A DNA stretch of 40,006 nucleotides from positions 1 through 40,006 of the forward strand of contig USSF01000014.1 in assembly GCA_900557405.1 (NCBI GenBank), in the 5' to 3' direction. This document shows, piece after piece, positions 1 to 8,117 of the stretch. The DNA comes from an uncultured Prevotella sp. Its GTDB lineage: Bacteria; Bacteroidota; Bacteroidia; Bacteroidales; Bacteroidaceae. Position numbers and translations under genes: made by a program. Under the pieces are notes generated by a model that made no database searches, was not told the DNA's origin, and worked only from the letters and a program-made list of their open reading frames with translations. Numbering within the stretch: position 1 is the first letter of the stretch; each line of letters opens with the position of its first letter.

Positions 1-120
1 ACGGATTGTGAGGGTGTGAGAGCAAGTGTGAGAGGAGAAAGTTTACCCTCACACTTACCCTCACCACTGAAACCCCGATAAACAGGGCGTTTCAGACGGA
101 TTGTGAGGGTGTGAGGGTAA
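1..120. repeat. GTGTGAGGG-type direct and inverted repeats
   Basis: A 20-base segment at 1-20 recurs exactly at 96-115, a period of 95. Between the copies lie opposite-strand versions of the same motif (CCCTCACAC around 46-64) and an inverted repeat CTGAAAC/GTTTCAG at 67-73 and 89-95. The array probably continues to the left of the window. No coding function is visible. The AT-rich stretch 121-237 holds no convincing gene. Confidence 0.7.
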
Positions 121-237
121 CAAAATAAAAAAAATATTTTCATTAAAAACGGAATGGACGGGAAGTGGGAAAGCCTGGTCGGCGGGGTATTTCTCTATAG
201 AGAGACGATAGTATGCCAATTTGAAACAAAACAAAAA

Positions 238-268
238 AAGTCGCATAGGATAAAGACCTATGCGACTT
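238..268 (-). terminator. Rho-independent terminator of the kor operon
   Basis: A perfect 12-base stem (238-249 with 257-268) encloses a 7-base loop. Read on the minus strand it is followed at once by a T-rich run (plus-strand A run at about 225-239). It lies just downstream of the leftward korC stop codon. Confidence 0.9.
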
Positions 269-289
269 GATTATAACATTAATATAGAT

Positions 290-832
290 TTACTGCTTCT
301 GCATAATGTCGCCACCAACCTTGATAGCATCCATATTCAGTGGGATGAGTTTGTGGTGACGCTCAGGCAATGTCTTGAAGAGAGCCTTCTCAACACCCTT
401 TTCGCTTACTACAGGAGCTACGCGGAGCATACCGCCGAGCACAATCATATTGAATACCTTGGTGTTCTTCAGCTCAGCTGCCTTGTCCATGGCATCGATA
501 CGATAAATATCGATATCCTTGCGGGTAGGAGGATTGATAATACCGTTGCCCTCATAGATGAGGATACCGCCTGGCTTAACGCGAGACTCGAACTTGTCGA
601 GTGAAGGCTGGTTGAGAACAATAGCAATGTCGTACTTGCTGAGTACAGGTGAAGAGATACGCTCGTCGCTTACAATCACTGTAACGTTGGCAGTACCACC
701 ACGCTGTTCCGGTCCGTATGCAGGCATCCAAGTAACCTCCTTGTCCTCCATAAGTCCAGAGTAAGCAAGAATCTTACCCATAGAAAGCACACCCTGACCG
801 CCGAATCCTGATATAATTATTTCTTTTTTCAT
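290..832 (-). CDS. korC: 2-oxoacid:ferredoxin oxidoreductase, gamma subunit
   Basis: This is the gamma subunit of a four-gene 2-oxoacid:acceptor oxidoreductase, which decarboxylates a 2-oxoacid (2-oxoglutarate or a branched-chain 2-oxoacid) to an acyl-CoA and reduces ferredoxin in the cytoplasm. The 180-residue protein has the family's N-terminal glycine-rich loop GFGGQG at residues 9-14 and the AYGPEQRGG motif at 38-46. Both are standard for the gamma domain, and the length is usual. It is the last gene of the leftward operon: its ATG overlaps the korB stop by 4 bases (ATGA), which suggests translational coupling, and a strong terminator follows. The substrate cannot be settled from sequence; Kor and Vor enzymes share this layout. 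Confidence 0.93.
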   Translation of the reverse strand: MKKEIIISGFGGQGVLSMGKILAYSGLMEDKEVTWMPAYGPEQRGGTANVTVIVSDERISSPVLSKYDIAIVLNQPSLDKFESRVKPGGILIYEGNGIINPPTRKDIDIYRIDAMDKAAELKNTKVFNMIVLGGMLRVAPVVSEKGVEKALFKTLPERHHKLIPLNMDAIKVGGDIMQKQ

Positions 833-1596
833 TCGTCAATAGTATTTTTAAGGTCGCCCTTAGGATAAAAACTAAACATCTTATCACGCATCCACTCATT
901 AGCCTTTACAGGAGAGAGTTTCCATCCACTGTTACATGTGCTGACAATCTCTACGAGGCTTGAGCCCTTACCTGCCATAGAAGCCTCGAAAGCCTTGCGG
1001 ATAGCCTTCTTTGCAGAACGGATAGAAGCTACGGTGTCTACGCTCTGACGTGTTACGTAGCATGTACCCTGCAGTGTGGCAGCGATTTCTGTCATCTTCA
1101 AAGGATATCCGTGAAGTTCCGGAGTACGTCCGTAAGGACATGTCACTGTCTTCTGTCCGAGCAGTGTAGTCGGAGCCATCTGACCACCGGTCATACCATA
1201 GATAGCATTGTTGATGAAAATGATAGTAATATTCTCGCCACGGTTGAGGGCGTGGATAGTCTCGGCAGTACCGATACAAGCCAAGTCACCATCACCCTGA
1301 TATGTGAATACAAGACGGTCTGGCCATACTCTCTTGATGGCAGTAGCCACAGCCGGTGCACGTCCGTGAGCAGCCTCGGACCAGTCGATATCCAAATATC
1401 TGTATGCGAATACGGAGCATCCAACAGGACTAACTCCGACGGTCTTGTCTTTCATTCCCATTTCCTCGATGACCTCAGCCACGAGTTTATGTACTACTCC
1501 GTGAGAACATCCTGGGCAATAATGCATAGGAGTGTCGTTCATCAAAGACGGCTTCTCATATACCAGATTCTCCGGTGCAATTATATCTTCTTTCAT
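829..1596 (-). CDS. korB: 2-oxoacid:ferredoxin oxidoreductase, beta (TPP-binding) subunit
   Basis: This subunit carries thiamine pyrophosphate and one of the oxidoreductase's iron-sulfur sites. The translation shows CPGC near the N-terminus, the TPP-binding GDGD motif followed about 25 residues later by the paired asparagines of NNAIYGMTGGQ, and a C-terminal segment typical of KorB/VorA. I chose the ATG at 1594-1596 (protein begins MKEDII, 255 residues). The open frame extends three codons upstream, but only to a TTG at 1605. The gene sits 19 bases after korA and overlaps korC by 4 bases, so alpha, beta and gamma are made from one message. Confidence 0.93.
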   Translation of the reverse strand: MKEDIIAPENLVYEKPSLMNDTPMHYCPGCSHGVVHKLVAEVIEEMGMKDKTVGVSPVGCSVFAYRYLDIDWSEAAHGRAPAVATAIKRVWPDRLVFTYQGDGDLACIGTAETIHALNRGENITIIFINNAIYGMTGGQMAPTTLLGQKTVTCPYGRTPELHGYPLKMTEIAATLQGTCYVTRQSVDTVASIRSAKKAIRKAFEASMAGKGSSLVEIVSTCNSGWKLSPVKANEWMRDKMFSFYPKGDLKNTIDE

Positions 1597-1615
1597 GTTT
1601 TTCAAAATTTAATAA

Positions 1616-2716
1616 TTAACCATTAAATCTACCGCTCTTGATATTCTCCTTCAAAGAGACTACGATCTCCTCTGGATCAGGAACGATACCTCCAAGTCGT
1701 CCGAAATGCTCAACAGGAACAGCACCATTAGTAGCGAGACGAACATCCTCCACCATCTGTCCGGCGTTGATTTCAACAGAGAGCATACCCTTCTTACCCT
1801 TAGCAAGCTCAGCAAGCTGCTTTTCCGGGAAAGGCCACAATGTGATAGGACGGAAGAGACCAACCTTGAGTCCCTCCTCGCGAGCAAGCTCCATAGCCTT
1901 CTCAGAGATACGTGCAGCACTACCGAATGCCACCAGGATATAGTCGGCATCTTCGCACTGAGTCATTTCATATCTTACTTCATTTGCTTTAACCTTCTCA
2001 TACTTCTCAAGCAGGCGCAGGTTTCGCTGCTCCATAACCTCCGGCTGGAGCTCAAGAGAAGTGATGATGTTAGGCTTACGGTCTGGTGTACGGCCGAATG
2101 TAGCCCATGGGCACTCAGCCTTAACTTCCTCTTCGGTGCGGCGAGGCTTCTGCTCCGGCAGAACCACCTTCTCCATCATCTGACCGATAACACCGTCGCT
2201 CAGCAACATTGCCGGCATACGATACTTGAATGCGAGTTCGAAAGCGAGGTCCATGAAGTCAGCCATTTCCTGTACTGAAGACGGTGCGAGCACGATAACA
2301 TAGTAGTCACCGTTACCACCACCACGAGTAGACTGGAAATAGTCGCTCTGTGAAGGCTGGATAGTACCCAGACCAGGACCGCCACGCTGCACGTTGACGA
2401 ATACGCCAGGCAACTCGGCACCAGCCATATAGGAGATACCCTCCTGCATAAGTGCGACACCAGGGCTTGAAGAAGATGTGAACACCCTCTTACCAGCTCC
2501 AGCAGCTCCATAAACCATATTTATTGAAGCCACCTCACTCTCAGCCTGCAATACCACCATACCTGTAGTTTCCCAAGGCTTCAGTTCGGCAAGCGTTTCA
2601 ATAACTTCACTCTGTGGAGTGATAGGATAACCGAAGTAGGCATCACATCCGCAACGGATTGCGGCATGAGCGATAGCCTCGTTTCCTTTCATTAAAAGAA
2701 CTTCTTTTTCTGCCAT
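1616..2716 (-). CDS. korA: 2-oxoacid:ferredoxin oxidoreductase, alpha subunit
   Basis: The alpha subunit of the complex, 366 residues, is similar in design to pyruvate:ferredoxin oxidoreductase domain I and is often annotated as VorB. The pyrimidine-binding region GYPITPQSE lies at residues 29-37. The serine-rich TSSSSPG motif at 80-86 is characteristic of the family. The C-terminal half carries the transketolase C-like domain (IINAGQMVED-like region near the end). The start codon is 3 bases beyond the korD stop, so the two are tightly coupled. The order delta-alpha-beta-gamma matches the four-subunit 2-oxoglutarate and branched-chain enzymes of Bacteroidales. These organisms use such enzymes for amino-acid biosynthesis and ferredoxin-linked metabolism under anaerobic conditions. 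Confidence 0.93.
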   Translation of the reverse strand: MAEKEVLLMKGNEAIAHAAIRCGCDAYFGYPITPQSEVIETLAELKPWETTGMVVLQAESEVASINMVYGAAGAGKRVFTSSSSPGVALMQEGISYMAGAELPGVFVNVQRGGPGLGTIQPSQSDYFQSTRGGGNGDYYVIVLAPSSVQEMADFMDLAFELAFKYRMPAMLLSDGVIGQMMEKVVLPEQKPRRTEEEVKAECPWATFGRTPDRKPNIITSLELQPEVMEQRNLRLLEKYEKVKANEVRYEMTQCEDADYILVAFGSAARISEKAMELAREEGLKVGLFRPITLWPFPEKQLAELAKGKKGMLSVEINAGQMVEDVRLATNGAVPVEHFGRLGGIVPDPEEIVVSLKENIKSGRFNG

Positions 2717-2719
2717 TGC

Positions 2720-2953
2720 TTAGTCCTCCATTCTTTTTTTGTAAACACTGATACATCCGTCAGGACATACGATACCACACGATGCGCATCCGATACAATC
2801 ATCCGGACGCACTGCCACGGCGTAAGGATAACCATGAACATTGACGTGCTTGTCGGACAAGGCAATAACCTCTTTCGGACAAGCTACGACGCAAAGTGAA
2901 CAGCCCTTACAGCGGTCTGTGTTCACCACAATAGCTCCTTTGATTTTTCCCAT
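2720..2953 (-). CDS. korD: Ferredoxin-like delta subunit, 2x[4Fe-4S]
   Basis: A 77-residue ferredoxin that serves as the electron-transfer delta subunit. Two complete C-x2-C-x2-C-x3-C clusters are visible: Cys15, 18, 21 and 25, and Cys53, 56, 59 and 63. Each last cysteine is followed by proline, as usual for bacterial 2[4Fe-4S] ferredoxins. It leads the kor operon with only 3 bases to korA. I could not find a clear TAnnTTTG promoter in the 150-base gap upstream, so it may be transcribed from the folD/TPR side. Confidence 0.93.
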   Translation of the reverse strand: MGKIKGAIVVNTDRCKGCSLCVVACPKEVIALSDKHVNVHGYPYAVAVRPDDCIGCASCGIVCPDGCISVYKKRMED

Positions 2954-3103
2954 GTTTTTTTTAAATTAAATTAAAGGGTAACAGTAACAGCCTCTTCAAG
3001 GCAGCAGCCTCAATTCGGCCTGTCGCTATAAGCTCTTATACTAAGATTCTTTTTAGATTTTCTTCTCTACATTCTTCTGCCAAGACATTCTCCTGTAACC
3101 GGA

Positions 3104-3295
3104 TTATGGGTTATACATATCCTTGCAGTAGTAGTTGAGGATATTCTCAACCATCTTCTTTGCTTCAACAGCAGGACTTTCGGGGTCAAGTTCGATCGCC
3201 TCTATATAGTAATGAATTGCCTCCTGCCAGTTACCTGCCCGATGAAACTCCTTTCCTTTGATATAATATTCCTCTGCAGTCATATTCTTCAGCAT
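3104..3295 (-). CDS. Small TPR-repeat protein
   Basis: A 63-residue protein with one recognisable tetratricopeptide repeat. From about residue 9 it reads YYIKGKEFHRAGNWQEAIHYY, followed by EAIELDPES, the classic TPR A/B helix pattern. There is no signal peptide or membrane segment, so it is probably cytoplasmic and may bind a partner protein. It lies 31 bases after folD and 150 bases before korD on the same strand. A role linked to the oxidoreductase is a guess from position only. The first ATG (3295) was chosen; an in-frame ATG four codons later is an alternative. Confidence 0.75.
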   Translation of the reverse strand: MLKNMTAEEYYIKGKEFHRAGNWQEAIHYYIEAIELDPESPAVEAKKMVENILNYYCKDMYNP

Positions 3296-3326
3296 ATAGG
3301 GGAGAGGGGAATGCTCCCCTCCTCTA

Positions 3327-4205
3327 CTATTTATAGAATTCTTTCTTTCCGGCAGCCAATGTGTTCTTCATCAGCGAGCAGATGGTCATCGGACCTACGC
3401 CGCCGGGAACCGGAGTTATGAATGAGCACTTAGGAGCCACCTCATCGAACTTGACGTCACCGTTCAGGCGGAAACCGCTCTTGCGTGTAGCGTCAGGCAC
3501 ACGTGTCGTACCGACATCAATCACCACGGCACCCTCCTTCACCATATCAGCGGTAACGAAATCCGGTCTGCCGATAGCTGCAATAATGATGTCAGCCTCA
3601 CGACATTCCTCCTTCAGCGTCTTGGAGTGGCTGTGGCATACGGTGACGGTGGAGTCTCCATATTCCTTCTGCATCATGAGCTGTGCCATCGGTTTGCCCA
3701 CGATGTTGCTTCTGCCAAGCACCACGCATTTCTTTCCTGAAGTCTCGATATTGTATCTGCGAAGCAGTGTAATGATGCCAAGCGGAGTGGCCGAGATGAA
3801 GCAAGGCAGACCGATAGACATTCTTCCCACGTTGATCGGGTGGAATCCGTCAACGTCCTTACGGTAATCGATAGCCATAATAACCTTCTGCTCATCGATA
3901 TGCTTCGGTAAAGGCAACTGTACGATGAATCCGTCAACATCATCGTCTTCATTCAATTTCTTCACGGTGGCAAGCAGTTCCTCCTCGGTCACGTCATCCT
4001 CAAAACGGATGAGGGAACTCTTGAATCCGCAAGCCTCACAAGCCAGGACCTTGTTCTTGACGTAAGTCTCACTTCCGCCGTCATGTCCCACGAGGATTGC
4101 AGCAAGATGCGGCTGTTTGCCTCCGTTTGCAATAATCTCTTTCACTTCAGCAGCAATTTCCTCCTTGATTTTCGCTGCCGTTGCTTTTCCGTCAATTAAC
4201 TGCAT
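3327..4205 (-). CDS. folD: Methylenetetrahydrofolate dehydrogenase/cyclohydrolase FolD
   Basis: A cytoplasmic bifunctional enzyme that interconverts 5,10-methylene-, 5,10-methenyl- and 10-formyl-tetrahydrofolate, supplying one-carbon units for purines and initiator Met-tRNA. The catalytic Tyr48 and Lys52 (Y-x3-K) are present. Also visible are VQLPLP (95-100), DVDGFHP (117-123), the NADP-binding GRSNIVGKP (164-172) and the C-terminal PGGVGPMT. At 292 residues it is full length. It lies 135 bases downstream of ffh on the same strand and likely shares its transcript, since no promoter box is visible in the gap. Confidence 0.97.
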   Translation of the reverse strand: MQLIDGKATAAKIKEEIAAEVKEIIANGGKQPHLAAILVGHDGGSETYVKNKVLACEACGFKSSLIRFEDDVTEEELLATVKKLNEDDDVDGFIVQLPLPKHIDEQKVIMAIDYRKDVDGFHPINVGRMSIGLPCFISATPLGIITLLRRYNIETSGKKCVVLGRSNIVGKPMAQLMMQKEYGDSTVTVCHSHSKTLKEECREADIIIAAIGRPDFVTADMVKEGAVVIDVGTTRVPDATRKSGFRLNGDVKFDEVAPKCSFITPVPGGVGPMTICSLMKNTLAAGKKEFYK

Positions 4206-4340
4206 GTTTTTCTTTATTTTATTAGAGTACAGGGAGTGTACAGGATATCAGGCCACAGCATTTTGCAAGCTGACAGGTCACCGGGCCATTACGCCCCTGC
4301 TACCCTATCCCTGCTCCCTAATGGTTATTAAATTCTATAT

Positions 4341-5714
4341 TTAGAGCTTCGGCATTCCTGGCATACCAGACATGTCGGGCATTCCGCCCTTCATATGCTT
4401 CATTGCGCTCATCATCTGTGTCATCTTCGAACCGGTGACCATCTTCATCATCTTGCGGGTCTGGTCGAACTGCTTCACCAGTCGGTTCACATCCTGGATG
4501 CTTGTTCCAGAACCCTTGGCGATGCGCTGGCGACGGCTTGTATTGAGCAATTCCGGATTAGTGCGCTCCTTCGGCGTCATGCTCAGGATGATAGCCTCGA
4601 TGCCCTTGAAGGCATTGTCATCGATATCCACATCCTTTATAGCCTTGCCTACGCCAGGAATCATCGAAGCGAGATCCTTCAGATTACCCATCTTCTTGAT
4701 CTGCTGTATCTGTCCGAGGAAATCGTTGAAGTCGAACTTGTTCTTCTGTATCTTCTTCTGCAGGCGCTTGGCCTCTTCCTCGTCGAACTGCTCCTGTGCG
4801 CGCTCTACCAAGCTGACGATATCACCCATTCCGAGGATACGGTCTGCCATACGCGACGGATGGAACACATCGATTGCTTCCATCTTCTCGCCTGTACCTA
4901 CAAACTTGATAGGCTTTGTAACCACCGTACGGATGCTGAGTGCAGCACCGCCTCGTGTGTCACCATCAAGCTTCGTCAGTACCACGCCGTCGAAATCAAG
5001 CCTGTCGTTGAACGTCTTCGCCGTATTCACGGCATCCTGACCGGTCATCGAGTCAACCACGAAGAGCGTCTCGTTCGGATTCACAGCATTCTTCAGCCTT
5101 TCGATTTCGTCCATCATCTCCTCGTCTACTGCGAGTCGACCGGCGGTATCTATGATAACCACGTCATAGTTCTTTGCCTTAGCCTCCTTGATGGCATTGC
5201 CGGCAATCTCCACAACGTTCTTGTTTCCTTCTTCCGAATATACAGGCACTTCCACCTGTTCTGCCACCACCTTCAGCTGCTGGATAGCGGCCGGACGATA
5301 CACGTCGCAGGCTACGAGCAGTGGATTCTTATGCTGTTTGTTCTTGAGCATATTGGCGAGCTTGCCGCTGAACGTTGTCTTACCGGAACCCTGTAGTCCG
5401 GACATCAGTATGATTGATGGCCTGCCGTCGAGTTTCAGTTCGGCAGCCTCACCTCCCATCAGTTCAGCGAGTTCGTCATGCACGAGCTTAACCATGAGCT
5501 GTCCCGGCTTCACGGCGGTGAGCACATTCATGCCCATGGCCTTCTGCTTCACGGTGTCCACGAATGTCTTGGCCACCTTATAGTTCACGTCGGCCTCGGT
5601 CAATGCTCTGCGGACATCTTTGAGCGTCTCCGCTACGTTGATTTCAGTAATTTTCCCTTCACCTTTCAGTATCTTAAACGAGCGCTCAAGTCTGTCACTT
5701 AGATTTTCAAACAT
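4341..5714 (-). CDS. ffh: Signal recognition particle protein Ffh
   Basis: The SRP54 GTPase binds 4.5S RNA and signal sequences of nascent membrane proteins and docks at FtsY. The N-domain four-helix bundle covers roughly residues 1-90. The P-loop GLQGSGKTT is at 106-114. The DTAGRL and TKLDGDTRGG GTPase motifs follow, and the methionine-rich M domain begins near 300 with the RNA-binding SRRQRIAKGSGT segment. It ends in a short Met/Gly/Pro-rich tail. The length of 457 is normal. A promoter lies just upstream at 5781-5811. Confidence 0.98.
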   Translation of the reverse strand: MFENLSDRLERSFKILKGEGKITEINVAETLKDVRRALTEADVNYKVAKTFVDTVKQKAMGMNVLTAVKPGQLMVKLVHDELAELMGGEAAELKLDGRPSIILMSGLQGSGKTTFSGKLANMLKNKQHKNPLLVACDVYRPAAIQQLKVVAEQVEVPVYSEEGNKNVVEIAGNAIKEAKAKNYDVVIIDTAGRLAVDEEMMDEIERLKNAVNPNETLFVVDSMTGQDAVNTAKTFNDRLDFDGVVLTKLDGDTRGGAALSIRTVVTKPIKFVGTGEKMEAIDVFHPSRMADRILGMGDIVSLVERAQEQFDEEEAKRLQKKIQKNKFDFNDFLGQIQQIKKMGNLKDLASMIPGVGKAIKDVDIDDNAFKGIEAIILSMTPKERTNPELLNTSRRQRIAKGSGTSIQDVNRLVKQFDQTRKMMKMVTGSKMTQMMSAMKHMKGGMPDMSGMPGMPKL

Positions 5715-5780
5715 AGATTTTTATATATATAAATTTCCGTTTAATTCATTAATATGTTTCATCCGCCCTGCTTGGGCAGT

Positions 5781-5811
5781 GCAAATATACAGAATAAGAT
5801 GAAAAAACAAA
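5781..5811 (-). promoter_or_regulatory. Promoter for ffh
   Basis: On the minus strand the -7 box TATATTTG lies at 5782-5789, with TTTG at 5808-5811 and an 18-base spacer. This agrees with the Bacteroidota sigma consensus and gives an untranslated leader of about 60 bases. Confidence 0.65.
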
Positions 5812-5921
5812 AATAACTTTATCCCTATTTAAAATATTTTAAACACTTTCCTTTAAAAATGCTCACGAAAGGGCTTGAATGTGCATGTTTTCTGTACAAG
5901 TTTTGCATTTTTGTCAGAATT

Positions 5922-6965
5922 TCACTTCTCCGTCAGATGCAGGAATCTCGTTATGCGGTGTGCCAGACTTCTGTCTTTATTGTCGATGAACGCATCGAGC
6001 ACCCTGGTCATTCCGGTGAGCGGCACTACATCGTAATCTGCGATGGCGGCTGGAATCAAGCAACTGTTGCCTTCCTTCAGCATTATCTCGTCACCCGTGG
6101 ACCTGACCACAATCTTGCAGTCTCCCTTTATGCACATGCTGATGATGAAGCTGTCGTATTTCATAAGGTTTCTGTGGAACGTCCCCGTCATCTCCGTCAC
6201 TCTCACGCTGAAATACGGTGAGTCGATAACGAGGTTCGACCTGTTTCCCTCTTCCTTATATATAGTACGGTATTCGTCCTCCACATTGAAGTCGAGCGCC
6301 TGCGCCGCAAGCTCCGTATGCAGTTCCCTCGGCTTTCCGTCGAGTCCCGGGCGGTTGTAGTCGAATATGCGGTAGGTCAAGTCTGACGACTGCTGCACCT
6401 CGGCAAGCAGTATTCCGCGACAGATGGCGTGCACCCTTCCAGCGGGCAGATAGAACACGTCGCCCGGCTTCACGCTGTGCTTCGCCAGCACCTCCGTTAT
6501 AGACCCGTCGGCAATGCGCTTCTTGTATTCATATTCTGATATCCTGCTCTTGAATCCGGCATAGAGACAGCTGCCCGGCTCGGCATCGATGATATACCAC
6601 ATCTCCGACTTTCCGAACTTGCCGTAGAGCCTCTGCGCCATCTCGTCGTTAGGGTGCACCTGTATGCTGAGGTCGCGCTTGGCGTCGATGAATTTCACGA
6701 GGAGCGGCAGCTTCCCGCCGTATCTCTCCGCCACGGACTTGCCGAGAATGCCCTCGGGATTCTGGTTTATCACGTAGATGAGGTCCTGCCCCTTGAACAC
6801 TCCGTTGCTCACCACGTCCGTGCTTGAAGGCACCGCACTGACTTCCCAGCTTTCGCCTATCGGCTCCTGCTTCGGTTCGAGCCCCTTGTACGGGCACAGT
6901 CTGTCGCCTCCCCACACAACAGTATGGAGATTCGGTTCAAACAATAGAGGATATAATGTATTCAT
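5922..6965 (-). CDS. manA: Mannose-6-phosphate isomerase, class I
   Basis: This zinc enzyme interconverts mannose 6-phosphate and fructose 6-phosphate, linking glycolysis to GDP-mannose and glycan synthesis. The zinc-binding signature is visible as IQVHPND, then KSEMWYI with the ligand glutamate, and GRVHAI with the third-ligand histidine. An arginine-containing YNRPG loop follows, and a cupin-like C-terminal domain. I place the start at the ATG at 6963-6965, 347 residues beginning MNTLYP. The longer frame would begin inside the -7 promoter box at 6992-6999 and cannot be the real start. It has its own promoter. Confidence 0.94.
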   Translation of the reverse strand: MNTLYPLLFEPNLHTVVWGGDRLCPYKGLEPKQEPIGESWEVSAVPSSTDVVSNGVFKGQDLIYVINQNPEGILGKSVAERYGGKLPLLVKFIDAKRDLSIQVHPNDEMAQRLYGKFGKSEMWYIIDAEPGSCLYAGFKSRISEYEYKKRIADGSITEVLAKHSVKPGDVFYLPAGRVHAICRGILLAEVQQSSDLTYRIFDYNRPGLDGKPRELHTELAAQALDFNVEDEYRTIYKEEGNRSNLVIDSPYFSVRVTEMTGTFHRNLMKYDSFIISMCIKGDCKIVVRSTGDEIMLKEGNSCLIPAAIADYDVVPLTGMTRVLDAFIDNKDRSLAHRITRFLHLTEK

Positions 6966-6991
6966 ACTTGCGTCCTGTTGATTTAACGCCA

Positions 6992-7022
6992 CAAATATAC
7001 GTCTTTATTTCCGCCGGACAAA
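6992..7022 (-). promoter_or_regulatory. Promoter for manA
   Basis: On the minus strand, TTTG at 7019-7022 and TATATTTG at 6992-6999 are separated by 19 bases, a full match to the Bacteroidota promoter. The predicted transcript starts near 6985, about 20 bases before the chosen ATG. Confidence 0.8.
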
Positions 7023-7042
7023 ATATCAGAGCGGAAATTTCG

Positions 7043-7813
7043 TCAATGGTTCCCGTTGAAGCCGTCACCCCATTCCGGCTGCGGACATTTTCCCGTAGAA
7101 ACGGACACCTGTATGCTACAGCTCGGCGAGAAATTGTATTTCACGGCAGCCCCCACCCTGTCGCCCAGTTCCTGCATTGTGCGGAAGCGGTATGGCATCG
7201 GCTTGTTCATTATCGACTTCCTGCCGTATACATACGCCTCCCAATGCTCATTGAACCTGTATCCGAGCACGGCGCTCAGTCCGGCATCCGTATATCTGTC
7301 GTGCGCCCAATTGGCATTGCTCATCCATCCTCCCACGGCGAGCGAGAGCTTTCCGCTGAGCGGCATGGCATACATCATCGACAGTTCCTGCGCGAAGCCC
7401 GCCCCTTTTGGTGCGCCCTTGCCGAACGCAGCGAACACGGATGCCCCGAGATTCACGTTGAGCCCCTTGTGGAGCTGCCATGTGTCCATCCCCCACCAAG
7501 TGTCGTAAGGATAGCTCATCAGCGACGGCACCTGCCCCCTCATATTCAGAACGGGCAGATGAATAGAGTCGTTCGGCAGCATCTCCATTCCGCTATACGT
7601 ACGCCGCGAATATGGCTGCGCCATACTCTCTACGGGCAGACTGCATTCCGCTCCCCTGCCCATGTCGATGAGCGAATCAGCGGCTGGCGGAGCTATCTGT
7701 CCCTGGCGCTTGTCGGTTGCTGCGGCGTGGCCCCGGCCTTCGGCAATCTGCGCCATGGCCAGCAACGGCATGGTGCAGACGAGGTATATCAATATGAAAA
7801 TCTTCTTCTTCAT
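7043..7813 (-). CDS. Hypothetical exported protein, probably outer-membrane associated
   Basis: I do not recognise a named family. The protein starts with a clear signal peptide (MKKKIFILIYLVCTMPLLAM, then AQ). A low-complexity segment follows, and then a C-terminal half rich in glycine and alternating aromatic/small residues (for example MYAMPLSGKLSLAVGGWM, AVLGYRFNEHWEAYVYG), which resembles short beta-barrel strands. The start at 7811-7813 is chosen because the upstream TTG (7849) overlaps the -33 box of the gene's own promoter. The gene precedes manA on the same strand with a manA promoter between, so they are not obligately co-transcribed. Confidence 0.7.
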   Translation of the reverse strand: MKKKIFILIYLVCTMPLLAMAQIAEGRGHAAATDKRQGQIAPPAADSLIDMGRGAECSLPVESMAQPYSRRTYSGMEMLPNDSIHLPVLNMRGQVPSLMSYPYDTWWGMDTWQLHKGLNVNLGASVFAAFGKGAPKGAGFAQELSMMYAMPLSGKLSLAVGGWMSNANWAHDRYTDAGLSAVLGYRFNEHWEAYVYGRKSIMNKPMPYRFRTMQELGDRVGAAVKYNFSPSCSIQVSVSTGKCPQPEWGDGFNGNH

Positions 7814-7818
7814 GGTGG

Positions 7819-7849
7819 CAAATATAGTGCTTATCGCCTTATTCTGCAA
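7819..7849 (-). promoter_or_regulatory. Promoter for the 7043-7813 gene
   Basis: On the minus strand, TTG (7847-7849) and TATATTTG (7819-7826) have a 20-base spacer. The -7 box ends only about 6 bases before the start codon, so the message would be almost leaderless. Confidence 0.65.
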
Positions 7850-8117
7850 GGAATGAAAACTTTTTTCACCATTATTAATCTACGTTTCGCCTGCCCCGGC
7901 CCCTGCAACCATAAGGCGGACGAATCCACGCACGCTGCTCTATCAAGGAACAAAACTATCCTTCTTGTCGACTCACAAACAGTATTTTTTTACGTTTTTC
8001 AGTTGATATATGCGTGTATGTCATACAAAATGTGTAACTTTGCAGCGTTTTTGGGAGCTGTGTATATCATTAACACACAGCTGACAACAGTTTTTAAAAC
8101 AATAATTAAGAGACAAA
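7850..8117. other. Divergent intergenic region upstream of fabD
   Basis: This 268-base gap separates divergent genes. It holds the fabD -7 box TAACTTTG at 8035-8042, followed by C, and an approximately 75-base leader. The -33 element is weak (nearest TTG at 8003-8005 is too far). No RNA gene or small open frame is convincing. Confidence 0.5.

Noticed and set aside
1..120. CRISPR array
   Set aside because: Only two copies of a 20-base segment are seen, and the intervening sequence carries the same motif on the other strand. There is no uniform repeat-spacer layout and no cas gene.
4395..5396. 333-codon plus-strand open frame opposite ffh
   Set aside because: It lies wholly antisense to a certain ffh gene, has no recognisable domain and no promoter, and its composition (His/Leu-rich) is that expected from the reverse of a biased coding strand.
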